This document shows, piece after piece, positions 15,928-26,233 of a DNA stretch of 64,000 bases. A program made the position numbers and the translations under genes. Under the pieces are notes generated by a model. That model was not told the origin of the DNA. It saw nothing but the letters and a program-made list of their open reading frames with translations, and ran no database searches. The stretch is taken from the NCBI RefSeq assembly GCF_009646335.1, contig NZ_WJBU01000009.1:124001-188000 (forward strand), given 5' to 3'. Numbering within the stretch: the first letter of the stretch is position 1; the number at the start of each line of letters is the position of its first letter. The DNA comes from Caenimonas koreensis DSM 17982 (lineage in GTDB: Bacteria; Pseudomonadota; Gammaproteobacteria; Burkholderiales; Burkholderiaceae_C).

Positions 15928-18735
15928 TCAGCCGGTGTTTCTCAGCGCCGCGGCGATCCCGTTGATCGACAAATGAATCCCGCGCCGCGCGCGATCATCG
16001 AGCGATCCTTCGCGGTGCCTGCGCACCAGTTCCACCTGCAAGTGATGCAGCGGATCGATATACGGAAACCGGTGCCTGATCGAGCGTTGCAGCGACGGGT
16101 TCGTCGCAAGCCGGCTGCGTTCGCCGGTGATCAGTTGCAGCGCCTCGACGGTGAGATGCCACTCTGCTTCGATCATCGCGAAGATGCGCTTGCGCAAACG
16201 CGCATCGGCAACGAGCGCGGCGTAGCGTGAGGCGAGCGCGAGGTCGCTTTTGGCGAGCACCATGTCCATGTTCGACAGCAACGCGCGAAAGAACGGCCAG
16301 TTGCGATACATCTTCTGCAATAGCGCCGTGTTTGCTTTTCGCGTCTGCGCCTTGTCGTCGCCGAGGAACTGCTGCACCGCCGTGCCAAAGCCATACCAGC
16401 CCGGCAGCGTCAGCCGGCACTGCCCCCAACTGAAGCTCCACGGAATCGCGCGCAAGTCTTCGATGCGCATCGACGACTTGCGGGACGCGGGCCGCGAGCC
16501 GATGTTCAGCTCCGCAATTTCGCGGATCGGCGTAGAGCCGAAAAAGTATTCGGTGAAGCCGGGCGTTTCGTACACCAGCGCGCGATACGCAGCCATGCTC
16601 GCGCTGGAAAGCGCATCTGCCGTTTGCAGGAAGGTGCGCGGCGCTGGCTTGGTTGGCTGCAGCAGCGTGGCTTCAAGCGTGGCCGCTACAAGCGTTTCAA
16701 GGTTGCGTCTGCCGATTTCCGGGTTGGCGTATTTCGAGCCGATCACCTCGCCTTGCTCGGTCAGGCGAATCTGCCCGCGCACTGTGCCCGGTGGCTGTGC
16801 CAGGATGGCCTGGTAGCTGGGCCCGCCGCCGCGGCCGACCGTGCCGCCGCGTCCATGGAACATGCGCAGCTGGATGTTGTGGCTGTTCGCGAGCTGGTCG
16901 AACAGATCGACGAGCGCAATCTCGGCGCGATACAGCTCCCAGTTGCTGGTGAAGATGCCGCCGTCCTTGTTGCTGTCGCTGTAGCCCAGCATGATGTCCT
17001 GCTCGCTGCCTGAGCGCTGCACCAGCTTGGCAATGCCGGGCAACGCGTAGAACTCTCGCATGATCGGCGCGGCATTGCGCAGGTCTTCGATGGTTTCGAA
17101 CAGCGGCACGACGATCAGCTGCGCCATCGCTTTGTCGTCCAGCGTGCCTGCCATCAGGCCGACTTCTTTTTGCAGCAGCAGCACTTCGAGCAGGTCGCTC
17201 ACCGTCTCGGTGTGGCTGATGATGTAGTGGCGAATCGCCTGCGCGCCGAAACGCTCGCGCATCACGCGTGCAGTTTCGAAGATCGCGATCTCGCTTTGTG
17301 CCCACGGCGAATACGTCGCGCCCATCACGCGCAGCGGCCGCGCGTCGCACAGCAGTTTCATCAGCAACTCACGCTTGGCGGCTTCAGCGAGCTTCGAGTA
17401 GTTGGGCTCCACACGCGCTGTGGCGAGCAATTCAGCCACCACTTCTTCATGCTTGTCGGAGCTCTGGCGCAAGTCCACCGTCGCGAGGAAAAATCCGAAC
17501 ACTTCGACAGCGCGGATCAGCGGATGCAGGCGTTGCGCAACGAGCGCAGCTGCATGGTGGGCAAGCAGCGACGCTTCGATGATGCGCAGGTCCGCCAAAA
17601 AGTCTTCCGCGCGCAGGTAGGGGTTTTGCGGCGCGACGGCGTGGCGGGCAGCTGTGCCGCCCGTGAGTTCGCGCAGCGTGGCGGCCAGCCGCGAGTAGAT
17701 GCCGGTGAGTGCGCGGCGATACGGCTCGTCCATGCGGTGCTCGCTCTGGTCGGGTGAGCTTTCGGCCAGTGCGCGCATCTCGGGCGTGACGCCAACGAGC
17801 ATCGCCGAGAGCGACAGTTCACCGCCCAGGTAATGCACCTCTGTCAGATAGTGGCGCAGCGCCACTTCGCTTTGCCGGCGCAGCGCGTAGTCGAGCGTTT
17901 CGGCGGTGACGTTGGGGTTGCCGTCGCGGTCGCCACCAATCCACTGACCCATGCGAAGGAACGTGGCGACGGGGTGGCTGCCCAGCTCGTGTTCCAGCTC
18001 TGCGTAGAGCTTGGGGATCTCGCGCAGGAACGTGGCTTCGTAGTAGCTCAGCGCGTTCTCGATTTCATCGGCAACGGTGAGCTTGGTAAACCGCAGCAAG
18101 CGCGTTTGCCACAGCTGCAGCACGCGGGCGCGAATCTGCACTTCATTGGCGGCAAGCTCCCGCGGCGCAAGCATGTCTTTCGGCATCGCATGCGACTTGA
18201 TTTCGTCGCGGGCTACCAGCAGGTTGGCGATGGCGCGTTCTGCATCGAGGATGCTCTTGCGCTGCACTTCCGTCGGGTGCGCGGTGAGCACGGGCGAGAC
18301 GTAGCTGTGGGCGAGTGTTTGCGAAACCGTCTTGGCGTTGATGCCTGCCCAACGCAAGCGCGCCAGGGCGACCTCGATGCTGCCTTCCTGCGTGTCGCCC
18401 GCGCGTTCATGCACGATGCGGCGGCGGATGTGGTGGCGGTCTTCCGCGAGGTTGGCCAAGTGGCTGAAGTAAGTGAACGCGCGAATCACGCTCACCGTGG
18501 CGTCGCTCGACAGCGACTTCAGCAGGCTCTTGAGTGCCTTGTCGGCTTCATGGTCGGCGTCGCGCCGGAAAGCCACGGAGAGCTTGCGCACGCGCTCGAC
18601 CAGCTCGTAGGCCTCAACGCCTTCCTGCTCGCGGATCACATCGCCCAGGATGCGGCCGAGCAGGCGGATGTCTTCAACCAGGGGGCGCTCATTGTCACGG
18701 GCGCGGCGCGAGGGGGATTCCGGGCTGGGCGGCAT
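15928..18735 (-). CDS. ppc: Phosphoenolpyruvate carboxylase
   Basis: This complete 935-residue enzyme fixes bicarbonate onto phosphoenolpyruvate to give oxaloacetate, refilling the TCA cycle. VLTAHPTEV with catalytic His153 (148-156), [10 protein letters not shown] and the glycine-rich [14 protein letters not shown] loop are all present. The C-terminus ends in RNTG, as is typical for the family. It has a slightly longer Ser/Pro/Arg-rich N-terminus (first 18 residues). It is divergent from hemC across 78 bases and convergent with the permease across a palindromic gap. Confidence 0.97.
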   Translation of the reverse strand: MPPSPESPSRRARDNERPLVEDIRLLGRILGDVIREQEGVEAYELVERVRKLSVAFRRDADHEADKALKSLLKSLSSDATVSVIRAFTYFSHLANLAEDRHHIRRRIVHERAGDTQEGSIEVALARLRWAGINAKTVSQTLAHSYVSPVLTAHPTEVQRKSILDAERAIANLLVARDEIKSHAMPKDMLAPRELAANEVQIRARVLQLWQTRLLRFTKLTVADEIENALSYYEATFLREIPKLYAELEHELGSHPVATFLRMGQWIGGDRDGNPNVTAETLDYALRRQSEVALRHYLTEVHYLGGELSLSAMLVGVTPEMRALAESSPDQSEHRMDEPYRRALTGIYSRLAATLRELTGGTAARHAVAPQNPYLRAEDFLADLRIIEASLLAHHAAALVAQRLHPLIRAVEVFGFFLATVDLRQSSDKHEEVVAELLATARVEPNYSKLAEAAKRELLMKLLCDARPLRVMGATYSPWAQSEIAIFETARVMRERFGAQAIRHYIISHTETVSDLLEVLLLQKEVGLMAGTLDDKAMAQLIVVPLFETIEDLRNAAPIMREFYALPGIAKLVQRSGSEQDIMLGYSDSNKDGGIFTSNWELYRAEIALVDLFDQLANSHNIQLRMFHGRGGTVGRGGGPSYQAILAQPPGTVRGQIRLTEQGEVIGSKYANPEIGRRNLETLVAATLEATLLQPTKPAPRTFLQTADALSSASMAAYRALVYETPGFTEYFFGSTPIREIAELNIGSRPASRKSSMRIEDLRAIPWSFSWGQCRLTLPGWYGFGTAVQQFLGDDKAQTRKANTALLQKMYRNWPFFRALLSNMDMVLAKSDLALASRYAALVADARLRKRIFAMIEAEWHLTVEALQLITGERSRLATNPSLQRSIRHRFPYIDPLHHLQVELVRRHREGSLDDRARRGIHLSINGIAAALRNTG

Positions 18736-18813
18736 GGGGTGGCGATCTCGTTGTGCTTAGTTTTTGAGCAGTCTGCATGCTAGCATCGACGCTCCTTTTA
18801 GCATTACAGACAG

Positions 18814-19725
18814 GTGACAGGATTGAGCAAGCTGGTCATCGCTACACGCGAAAGCCGCCTGGCCCTGTGGCAGGCCGAACACGTCAAGTCACTCCTTGTG
18901 CAGCGGGGGCATGGCGTGGAGCTTCTGGGCATGACCACCAAGGGCGACCAGATTCTTGATCGCTCGCTGTCAAAAGTCGGCGGCAAGGGCCTGTTCGTCA
19001 AGGAACTTGAAGTGGCCATCGAAGAAGGCCACGCCGACATCGCCGTGCACTCGCTCAAAGACGTGCCGATGGACCTGCCCGAAGGCTTCGCCCTTGCCTG
19101 CGTGATGGAGCGCGAAGACCCGCGCGATGCCTTCGTTTCCAACAAGTACGCTGCGTTGGCCGACTTGCCGCAAGGCGCCGTGGTCGGAACGTCCAGCCTG
19201 CGCCGCGTCGTGCTGCTTCGCGCGCTGCGGCCTGACCTGAAGATCGAGCCCTTGCGCGGCAACCTCGACACGCGCCTGCGCAAGCTCGATGAAGGTTTGT
19301 ACGACGGGATCATTCTTGCCGCCGCGGGCCTGAAGCGCCTGGGCCTCGGTGAGCGGATTCGTGAAGTGTTCGAGCCTGAAGTGATGCTGCCTGCCGCCGG
19401 GCAAGGCGCGCTTGGCATTGAAGTGCGGTCTGACCGCGCTGACTTGCTGGAGCTGTTCGCGCCACTCGCTCACCAGACCACTTGGCTGTGCGTGGCCGCC
19501 GAGCGCGCTGTCAGCCGTGCCATGGGCGGCAGTTGCTCGATGCCGCTCGCTGCGCATGCGGTGTTTGCTGGCGAATACCTGCAGTTGCGTGCAGCCTGGG
19601 GCGACCCGGAAGGCGATGCAACGCTGCTGCGCGCGCAGTCCGCCGGCTCGGTGGCTGACCTCGAAGCTGCGGCAGCGCTGGGTACCGAAGTCGCCGCGCG
19701 GCTGCGCGCTGCGGGCGCGCGCTGA
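18814..19725 (+). CDS. hemC: Porphobilinogen deaminase (hydroxymethylbilane synthase)
   Basis: The 303-residue enzyme polymerises four porphobilinogen molecules into hydroxymethylbilane. [13 protein letters not shown] opens the fold, and Cys241 in [11 protein letters not shown] is the attachment site of the dipyrromethane cofactor. The active-site region VGTSSLRR (124-131) is also visible. The start is ambiguous: GTG 18814 gives the longest protein, but AGGTGA at 18812-18817 is spaced correctly for TTG 18823, which I consider at least as likely. It is the first gene of hemC-hemD-hemX-hemY. Confidence 0.95.
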   Translation: MTGLSKLVIATRESRLALWQAEHVKSLLVQRGHGVELLGMTTKGDQILDRSLSKVGGKGLFVKELEVAIEEGHADIAVHSLKDVPMDLPEGFALACVMEREDPRDAFVSNKYAALADLPQGAVVGTSSLRRVVLLRALRPDLKIEPLRGNLDTRLRKLDEGLYDGIILAAAGLKRLGLGERIREVFEPEVMLPAAGQGALGIEVRSDRADLLELFAPLAHQTTWLCVAAERAVSRAMGGSCSMPLAAHAVFAGEYLQLRAAWGDPEGDATLLRAQSAGSVADLEAAAALGTEVAARLRAAGAR

Positions 19726-19738
19726 GCAGGAAGTTGCT

Positions 19739-20506
19739 GTGCGGCTGATCGTGACGCGGCCCCGCCAGGAGGCCGATCAATGGGTCGCGCAGCTGGTGCA
19801 GCGCGGCGTGCAGGCACAGGCGCTGCCTCTCATCGAAATACTGCCAGCCGCTGATACCACGAGCGTGGCGCAGGCGTGGGCAGCATTGCCCGGCGTGCGC
19901 GCGGTGATGTTTGTGAGCAGCAATGCCGTGCGCCACTTCTTCGCACACGCCAACGCGAACGCAGCGCATTGGCCGCCGGGCACGCGTGCCTGGGCCACGG
20001 GGCCGGGCACGTTGAAGGCGCTTCGCGATGCGGGCGTCGCAAGCGATGCGATCGACGCGCCGTCAGCAGACGCGAAGCAGTTCGACTCCGAAACGCTGTG
20101 GGCGCAAGTCGCCTCGCAGGTATCGTCCGGTGATCGTGTGCAGATCGTGCGTGGCGCAGAGGCGGGCCAGCCTCAAAACCAGGGGCGCGACTGGCTGGAG
20201 CAGCAATTGGCTGGCGCGGATGCCGTCGTCACAACAGTGATCGCCTACCAGCGCGGCACACCCGCATGGACACCCGCAGAGCAGGCGAGCGCTGCCGCAC
20301 TGGCAGCCGATTGCTGGCTGTTCAGCAGCTCGCAGGCCATTGCCAACCTGCGCCAACTTCTGCCTTTGCAGAGCTGGAAGCAAGCGCGCGCTATCGCCAC
20401 ACATGCACGCATTGCAGCCGCTGCGCAGGATGCTGGCTTTGGTGTTGTTTGCGTGTCACGGCCGACCGTGGACGCTGTAGTCGCGGCCCTAAAATCGTTT
20501 CGATGA
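19739..20506 (+). CDS. hemD: Uroporphyrinogen-III synthase
   Basis: The 255-residue enzyme cyclises hydroxymethylbilane with inversion of ring D. The family is poorly conserved, but LIVTRPRQEADQW at the start, FVSSNAVRHFF, WATGPGT and WLFSSSQAIANL fit the two-lobe HemD fold. Position directly after hemC supports the call. GTG 19739 follows AGGAAG with good spacing; the open frame continuing upstream over hemC is not used. The stop overlaps the hemX start (ATGA). Confidence 0.92.
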   Translation: MRLIVTRPRQEADQWVAQLVQRGVQAQALPLIEILPAADTTSVAQAWAALPGVRAVMFVSSNAVRHFFAHANANAAHWPPGTRAWATGPGTLKALRDAGVASDAIDAPSADAKQFDSETLWAQVASQVSSGDRVQIVRGAEAGQPQNQGRDWLEQQLAGADAVVTTVIAYQRGTPAWTPAEQASAAALAADCWLFSSSQAIANLRQLLPLQSWKQARAIATHARIAAAAQDAGFGVVCVSRPTVDAVVAALKSFR

Positions 20507-21597
20507 CGCAAGAGCCTGCGGACGAAGCCGCCGCCCGCACCGAAGTGAAAACCCTGGACGTTGCCCCACCTGCGGCAGCCGTTCTACCTGCGCCATCTTC
20601 ATCTGGCGCGGTGCCGCGTGGTGTGCTCTACCTGTTCATGATCGTCGCCGCACTCGCACTGGCGGGCAGTTTCACGCTGTGGCAAAAGCTCTCGACCATC
20701 CAGGAGCAGCTGGCCAGGCAAAGCCAGGACTCAGGCACCAATGCCATCGAAGCGCGCGCCCTGGCCAAGCAGGCCCAGGAAATCGCGCGGGACACTGCGG
20801 CGCGGCAGGCCATCGCCGAGACCAAACTCAGCGAAGTGGCGATGCAGCGCTCGCAGATCGAAGAGCTGGTGCAGAGCATGTCGCGCTCGCGAGACGAGAA
20901 CATGCTGGTCGACATCGAATCCGCATTGCGCCTTGCGCAGCAGCAGGCGCAATCGACGGGCAGTGTCGAGCCATTGCTCTCGGCGTTGCGCGTGGCTGAC
21001 CAGCGGCTCGAGCGTGCGGGCCAGCCGCGCCTGTCGCGCGTGCGCGCCGCCGTCACGCGCGACCTGGACCGCATCAAGACCGCCACGACGACTGACGTGC
21101 CCGGCATCCTTGCGCGGCTCGACGAGCTGGCGCGGCTGGCCGATGAACTGCCGGCGTCCAATGCCGTGCCGAAAGCCGGTGCGGCTGCAACCGCCGCCTC
21201 CGCTCGCAAGCCGGCATCGACACCCATCAGCGTGCAGTGGTGGGTCAAGCTCGTGGACGACATACGCGATGAAGCACGCGGCCTGCTGCGCGTGAGCCGC
21301 ATCGACCAGCCCGAGGCTGTGCTGCTGGCACCCGAGCAGCTGTTCTTCCTGCGTGAGAACCTCAAGTTGCGGCTGCTCAACGCGCGGTTGGCGTTGCTGT
21401 CGCGCCAAAGCGATGCGGCGCGTGCCGATGTGTCGGCCGCCCTGCTGGCCGTGAACAAGTATTTCGACCCCGCGTCACGCAAGACGCAACTGGTGGCGAC
21501 GCAGCTGCAGCAGGTGCAGACGCAATTGCAGGCGGTGGCGTTGCCGCGTATCGATGAGTCGCTGGCCGTGATCAACACCGCTGCGGCCGGAAGGTAA
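20503..21597 (+). CDS. hemX: HemX family membrane protein
   Basis: The 364-residue protein has a cytoplasmic Ala/Glu-rich N-terminus, one transmembrane helix (about 45-67, VLYLFMIVAALALAGSF) and a long alpha-helical, coiled-coil-prone periplasmic part (70-200). It ends in the conserved HemX domain with WWVKLVDDIRDEARGLLRV. It is often annotated as uroporphyrinogen-III C-methyltransferase, but no methyltransferase motif is visible, so that activity should not be assumed. It sits between hemD and hemY in one operon and overlaps hemD by four bases. Confidence 0.88.
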   Translation: MTQEPADEAAARTEVKTLDVAPPAAAVLPAPSSSGAVPRGVLYLFMIVAALALAGSFTLWQKLSTIQEQLARQSQDSGTNAIEARALAKQAQEIARDTAARQAIAETKLSEVAMQRSQIEELVQSMSRSRDENMLVDIESALRLAQQQAQSTGSVEPLLSALRVADQRLERAGQPRLSRVRAAVTRDLDRIKTATTTDVPGILARLDELARLADELPASNAVPKAGAAATAASARKPASTPISVQWWVKLVDDIRDEARGLLRVSRIDQPEAVLLAPEQLFFLRENLKLRLLNARLALLSRQSDAARADVSAALLAVNKYFDPASRKTQLVATQLQQVQTQLQAVALPRIDESLAVINTAAAGR

Positions 21598-21605
21598 GCA
21601 AAGCC

Positions 21606-22859
21606 GTGCGCGCAGCCCTGTGGCTTCTGGCCCTCTTTGCCATCGCGGTGGCCATTGCCCTGTTTGCGGGCAACAACCAGGGCACTGTCACGCTCTACTG
21701 GCCACCCTACCGCGTGGACCTGTCGCTCAACCTGGTGTTGCTGCTGCTGGTCGGCGCATTCGTGTTTTTGCATGCGGTGCTGGGCGCGATGTCAGCGTTG
21801 TTCGACTTGCCCCGGCAGGCGCTGCGCTGGCGCACGCAGCAAAAGGAACGGGCGATGTATGGCTCGCTGCTCGATGGCTGGTCGCACATGCTCGCAGGGC
21901 GGTTCATCCGCGCGCGCAAGTCGGCTGAGGCCGTGCTGGTGCAGGAGCGTTCGCTCGACACCAGCGGCCAGCGCGTCGCCAATGCGCCGCAGGTGCGCAC
22001 GCTGGCGCATTTGCTGGCGGCTGAAAGCGCGCAATCGCTGCAAGACCGGCCGGGTCGTGAAGATCATTTGAAGCAGGCGCTTTCGCAGGCTTCGGCGCGC
22101 GATGCGCAGGAAGTGCATGAAGGCGCCTTGATGCGCGCAGCCCGCTGGGCCCTGCAGGACCAGGAGCCCGAGGCCGCGATGACGTGGCTGCAGGGCTTGC
22201 CGCAGGGCGCGGCACGCCGCACGCTGGCATTGCGCACCAAGCTGAAGGCAGCGCGCCTTGCGCGCCGCACGGCCGACGCGATGGAGACGGCCCGTTTGCT
22301 CGCCAAGCACCGGGCGTTTTCGGCAGGCGCGGCGCAAAGCCTGGTGCGCGGCCTCGCTATCGACTTGCTGAACGCTGCGCATGATGTGGCGCAGTTGCAG
22401 CGCGCCTGGAATTCACTGGAGCCGTCCGAGCGGCTGATGCCGGAACTGGCGGTGCATGCAGCGCAAAAGCTCTCGGCGCTGGGCGGTGATGCGCAGGTGG
22501 CCCGCGAGTGGCTGGCACCCGTGTGGGACCAACAAGCCGAGCTGGGCGATTCGATCAAGGTCAAGCTCGTGCTGGCGCTTGAGGCCGGCATGGACAGCCT
22601 CGACAGTGCATGGCTGGCGCGAATCGAGGCAGCCCAAAAGGCCAACCCGCGCGATGCGACGCTGCAATACCTGGCAGGCATGGCTTGCATGAAGCGCCAG
22701 CTCTGGGGCAAGGCGCAGCAGCACCTGAGCCAGGCGGCGCTGGCCTTGCAGGACATCCGGCTGCATCGCAAAGCGTGGCGTGCGCTGGCCGAACTGGCTG
22801 AAGAGCGCGGCGACTCGGAGACTGCCGCCAAAGCCTGGAAGCGCGCCGCGACGGACTAG
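21606..22859 (+). CDS. hemY: HemY-like TPR membrane protein
   Basis: The 417-residue protein has two N-terminal transmembrane helices (about 4-20 and 41-65) joined by GNNQGTVTLYWPPYRVDLSLN, the conserved HemY_N segment. TPR-like helical repeats follow to the C-terminus (for example LAGMACMKRQLWGKAQQHL). It is related to the proteobacterial HemY protein of the heme operon, not to protoporphyrinogen oxidase. The start is GTG 21606, eight bases after hemX. It is the last gene of the hem operon and is convergent with rne. Confidence 0.88.
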   Translation: MRAALWLLALFAIAVAIALFAGNNQGTVTLYWPPYRVDLSLNLVLLLLVGAFVFLHAVLGAMSALFDLPRQALRWRTQQKERAMYGSLLDGWSHMLAGRFIRARKSAEAVLVQERSLDTSGQRVANAPQVRTLAHLLAAESAQSLQDRPGREDHLKQALSQASARDAQEVHEGALMRAARWALQDQEPEAAMTWLQGLPQGAARRTLALRTKLKAARLARRTADAMETARLLAKHRAFSAGAAQSLVRGLAIDLLNAAHDVAQLQRAWNSLEPSERLMPELAVHAAQKLSALGGDAQVAREWLAPVWDQQAELGDSIKVKLVLALEAGMDSLDSAWLARIEAAQKANPRDATLQYLAGMACMKRQLWGKAQQHLSQAALALQDIRLHRKAWRALAELAEERGDSETAAKAWKRAATD

Positions 22860-22887
22860 GCGCCCGCGCGGCAGAAGCATTGAATTT

Positions 22888-22985
22888 CTCCCTCTCCCTC
22901 CGGGGGAGGGCAGGGGTGGGGGCAAGCGGCTTTGCTACCGCCGGCTCTCCAGATCACCGCAACCCTCTCCCAGAGCAGGAGAGGG
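22888..22985. repeat. Dispersed G/C-rich repeat and terminator-like hairpin
   Basis: The left part (22888-22926) closely matches 15796-15834 of the palindrome near ppc. The right part is a perfect 8-base stem, CCCTCTCC (22963-22970) with GGAGAGGG (22978-22985). It occupies the gap between convergent hemY and rne. It may terminate transcription in both directions. Confidence 0.6.
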
Positions 22986-22993
22986 CGCAGCCA

Positions 22994-25900
22994 TCAGCTA
23001 CCTGCCTGCTCGAAGGGCAGCTTCATCTCGCGCAGGTCGCGCTTTGTCTCCACCAGCACCAGCGGACCTTCGTCAATGACGACAACAGGCGGCCGCTCGC
23101 GGGGCACATGCACGGGCTTGGGCTCGGCAGCGATCGCGGCCTGGACGGCTGCGATCTTGCCGGCGTCGGAGTTGACCCACTCAAGCCCCGAGCTTTGCGC
23201 CACTTGCACGAGGTCGCTCACGGGCAACTCGAACTTCGTGACCTTGGGCAGCGGTGCGCGGCCATTGGCAGGCGCTGCGGCCTTGGCTGCTGCGGGCGCG
23301 GGAGCACGCACGGCGATGGGCTCGGCAACGAATGCCGGTGCGGCTTGCGCGGCGTCGGACTGCGGTGCCGGTGCCGTCGAAGGCGCCATCGAAGGCGCGG
23401 CCGCTTGCATGGCGGGTGCTGGCTGGCGCTGCTCGTCGTTGGACGCCTGCGCGTCGTCACTGGCGAAGCCCGTCGGGTAGCGCGGACGATCGCGGTCCTG
23501 CAGGGCAGCATCGCCCGCGTCAGCCGCTTGCGGTGCAGCGCCGTCTTCACGAGGCGCTTCGCCTTCACGCGGTGCGCGGTCACGGCGGTCGCGGCCATAA
23601 CGGTCGCGCGAACGGCGTTCACGCGGCTGCTCGCCATCGGCGGCAGGGCGCTGTGCGTCTTGATGCGCATGCGACTCGAGCACCGGATCAGCGGCAGGCG
23701 CCTGCTGGTGGCCGCCATCGTTCACCGCGCCCACTGACGTTGCAGCGCCGGCGAGTGCTGCGACTTGCGCGCTCTCATTGGCGGCGGCCTGGTCGCGCGG
23801 ACCACGGTCGTTGCGGCGCTCGCCGCCACGCTCGCCGCCACGCTCGCGGCGGCCGCCGTCGCGGTTGCCGTCGCGGTTGCCGTCGCGGTTGCCGTCGCGG
23901 TTGCCGTCGCGACTTCCTTCTCGACTTCCTTCGCGATTGCCATCCCGGCTCGCGTCACGGCTTGCCTCGCGCGGACGGTCACCGCGCGCAGGGCGGTCCT
24001 GGCGCTGCTCGCCAGTGGCGCCTTCATTGGATTGCTGCGCGCCTGCCGCGCCTTCAACCGGCGCACGCTGGTCGGATTCGCGGCGCTCGCGCGGCGGACG
24101 GTCGCCATTGCGGTTGTCGCCACGCGGCTCGCGGTTGTCGCGGCCTTCGCCACGATCCTGGCGATCACCACCTTGACGCTCACCGCCTTGGCGATCACCG
24201 CCACGGCGCGGGCCTTCGCCTGCTTCGGCGCGATCACGCCGGGGCTCGCCCTCGCGGCGCTGGCTGCCTTCGCGGTTGCCATCACGGCCACCTTCGCGGT
24301 TGCCTTCGCGATTGCCCTCGCGGCGCTGGCCGCCTTCACGGTTGCCGTCGCGGCTGCCACCGCGGCCACCGCGGCGGTTGCCGTCACGGCCACCTTCACG
24401 GTTGCCATCTCGGCGTTCTTCCCGCTTGCCCTCTGTTGCCGCAGGTGTTTGCACAACTGGTGCGGGTGCAGGCGCGGGGGATGCGCCGAACAGGCTCTTG
24501 ATCCAGCCCATGAAGCCTGTCTCGGCAGGTGCCGGTGCGGGCTTTGGCGCGGGTGCGCGAGCGGCTTGCGGCTTGGCAGCAACCGGCTCGGGCTTGGCCA
24601 CTTCGGGCTTGGGCACTGCAATCGGCGCGGGTGCGTCGGGCAGCACGCCCTTGATGACGGGCTCTTGCTTGTTGGTGCGTTCGTGCGAGCGGCGCGTGAC
24701 GGCCGTCGGGTCTTCGACTTCTTCTGCCATCGCGTAGCTGGCCTGCAGGTTGTCCAGGCGCGGATCGTCGTGCTTCAGGCGCTCGAGCCGGTAGTTCGGC
24801 GTTTCGAGCGTCTTGTTGGGCACCATGATCACGTTCAGGCGCTGCTTCAGTTCGATCTTGGCGATTTCCGCGCGCTTCTCGTTCAACAGGAACGAAGCAA
24901 CATCCACCGGCACTTGCACATGAACGGCGGCGGTGCCGTCTTTCATGGACTCTTCCTGGATGATCCGCAGGATCTGCAGCGCCGAGCTTTCCGTGTCGCG
25001 GATGTGGCCGTGGCCGCCGCAACGCGGGCAAGGAATCGACGCGCCTTCCGACAGGGCCGGGCGCAGGCGCTGTCGGCTCATTTCCATCAGGCCGAACTTG
25101 CTGATCGTGCCGAACTGCACGCGCGCGCGGTCTTGCCGCAGCGCATCGCGCAGGCGGTTTTCGACTTCGCGGCGGTTCTTCGACTCTTCCATGTCGATGA
25201 AGTCGATGACGATCAGGCCGCCCAAGTCACGCAGGCGCATCTGGCGCGCGACTTCGTCAGCGGCTTCGAGGTTGGTGCGGGTGGCGGTCTCTTCGATGTC
25301 GCCGCCCTTGATGGCGCGTGCCGAGTTCACGTCGATGGAGACGAGCGCTTCGGTGTGGTCGATCACGATCACGCCGCCGGAAGGCAGCTTCACTTCACGC
25401 GCGTAGGCCGATTCGATCTGGTGTTCGATCTGGAAGCGCGAGAACAGCGGTGCGTCGTCGCGGTAGCGCTTCACACGGGCGGCATGCTCGGGCATGACGT
25501 GCGCCATGAACTGCTGCGCCTGGTCGTAGATGTCGTCGGTGTCGATCAGGATGTCGCCGATGTCGTGATTGAAGTAATCACGAATGGCGCGGATGACGAG
25601 CGAAGATTCCTGATAGATCAGCATCGCGCCCTTGCCACCCTTGGACGCGCCTTCGATGGCGTTCCAGAGCTTGAGCAGGTAGTTCAGGTCCCACTGGAGC
25701 TCAGGTGCGGCGCGGCCGATGCCGGCGGTGCGCGCAATGATGGACATACCGTTGGGGTATTCCAGCTGGTCCATGTTCTCTTTGAGCTCGGCGCGGTCTT
25801 CGCCCTCGATGCGGCGGCTGACGCCACCGCCGCGCGGGTTGTTGGGCATGAGCACCACGTAGCGGCCGGCCAGCGACACAAACGTAGTCAGGGCTGCGCC

Positions 25901-26233
25901 CTTGTTGCCGCGTTCTTCTTTTTCGACCTGGACCAGCAGTTCCTGGCCTTCCTTGATCACGTCGCTGATGCGCGCCTGCGAGACGGACACACCGGGGGTG
26001 AAGTAGGAGCGGGAGATTTCCTTGAAAGGCAGGAAGCCGTGGCGGTCTTCGCCATAGTCCACAAAGCAGGCTTCGAGCGAGGGCTCGACGCGGGTCACAA
26101 CGGCTTTGTAGATGTTGCCCTTGCGCTGCTCGCGGCCTTCAATTTCAATTTCGTAATCGAGGAGCTTTTGCCCATCGACGATGGCGAGCCGGCGTTCTTC
26201 AGCCTGCGTCGCGTTGATCAGCATGCGTTTCAT
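22994..26233 (-). CDS. rne: Ribonuclease E
   Basis: This 1079-residue endonuclease initiates mRNA decay and processes rRNA and tRNA. The catalytic half (1-about 510) holds the S1 domain (about 38-118), the metal-binding Asp301 and Asp344, and the Zn-link CPRC (402-405) used for tetramer assembly. The C-terminal half is disordered. From about 595 to 825 it is dominated by Asn/Arg/Glu/Gly/Asp repeats (GNREGG, RDGNRDGN). A short conserved tail near 990-1075 includes ELPVSDLVQVAQSSGLEWV, as in other betaproteobacterial RNase E. The ATG at 26233 is preceded by AAGGTGA. A candidate promoter lies about 500 bases upstream, so the leader could serve autoregulation. Confidence 0.95.
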   Translation of the reverse strand: MKRMLINATQAEERRLAIVDGQKLLDYEIEIEGREQRKGNIYKAVVTRVEPSLEACFVDYGEDRHGFLPFKEISRSYFTPGVSVSQARISDVIKEGQELLVQVEKEERGNKGAALTTFVSLAGRYVVLMPNNPRGGGVSRRIEGEDRAELKENMDQLEYPNGMSIIARTAGIGRAAPELQWDLNYLLKLWNAIEGASKGGKGAMLIYQESSLVIRAIRDYFNHDIGDILIDTDDIYDQAQQFMAHVMPEHAARVKRYRDDAPLFSRFQIEHQIESAYAREVKLPSGGVIVIDHTEALVSIDVNSARAIKGGDIEETATRTNLEAADEVARQMRLRDLGGLIVIDFIDMEESKNRREVENRLRDALRQDRARVQFGTISKFGLMEMSRQRLRPALSEGASIPCPRCGGHGHIRDTESSALQILRIIQEESMKDGTAAVHVQVPVDVASFLLNEKRAEIAKIELKQRLNVIMVPNKTLETPNYRLERLKHDDPRLDNLQASYAMAEEVEDPTAVTRRSHERTNKQEPVIKGVLPDAPAPIAVPKPEVAKPEPVAAKPQAARAPAPKPAPAPAETGFMGWIKSLFGASPAPAPAPVVQTPAATEGKREERRDGNREGGRDGNRRGGRGGSRDGNREGGQRREGNREGNREGGRDGNREGSQRREGEPRRDRAEAGEGPRRGGDRQGGERQGGDRQDRGEGRDNREPRGDNRNGDRPPRERRESDQRAPVEGAAGAQQSNEGATGEQRQDRPARGDRPREASRDASRDGNREGSREGSRDGNRDGNRDGNRDGNRDGGRRERGGERGGERRNDRGPRDQAAANESAQVAALAGAATSVGAVNDGGHQQAPAADPVLESHAHQDAQRPAADGEQPRERRSRDRYGRDRRDRAPREGEAPREDGAAPQAADAGDAALQDRDRPRYPTGFASDDAQASNDEQRQPAPAMQAAAPSMAPSTAPAPQSDAAQAAPAFVAEPIAVRAPAPAAAKAAAPANGRAPLPKVTKFELPVSDLVQVAQSSGLEWVNSDAGKIAAVQAAIAAEPKPVHVPRERPPVVVIDEGPLVLVETKRDLREMKLPFEQAGS
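23857..23911. repeat. 12-base tandem repeat inside rne
   Basis: The unit CGTCGCGGTTGC is repeated four times in perfect tandem plus a partial copy, with degenerate copies on both sides. On the coding strand it encodes repeats of Gly-Asn-Arg-Asp in the disordered part of RNase E. Copy number may vary between strains by slippage. Confidence 0.85.

Noticed and set aside
20503..21597. HemX as a uroporphyrinogen-III methyltransferase
   Set aside because: The name is common in databases, but no SAM-binding methyltransferase motif is visible; only the HemX membrane and coiled-coil architecture can be supported.
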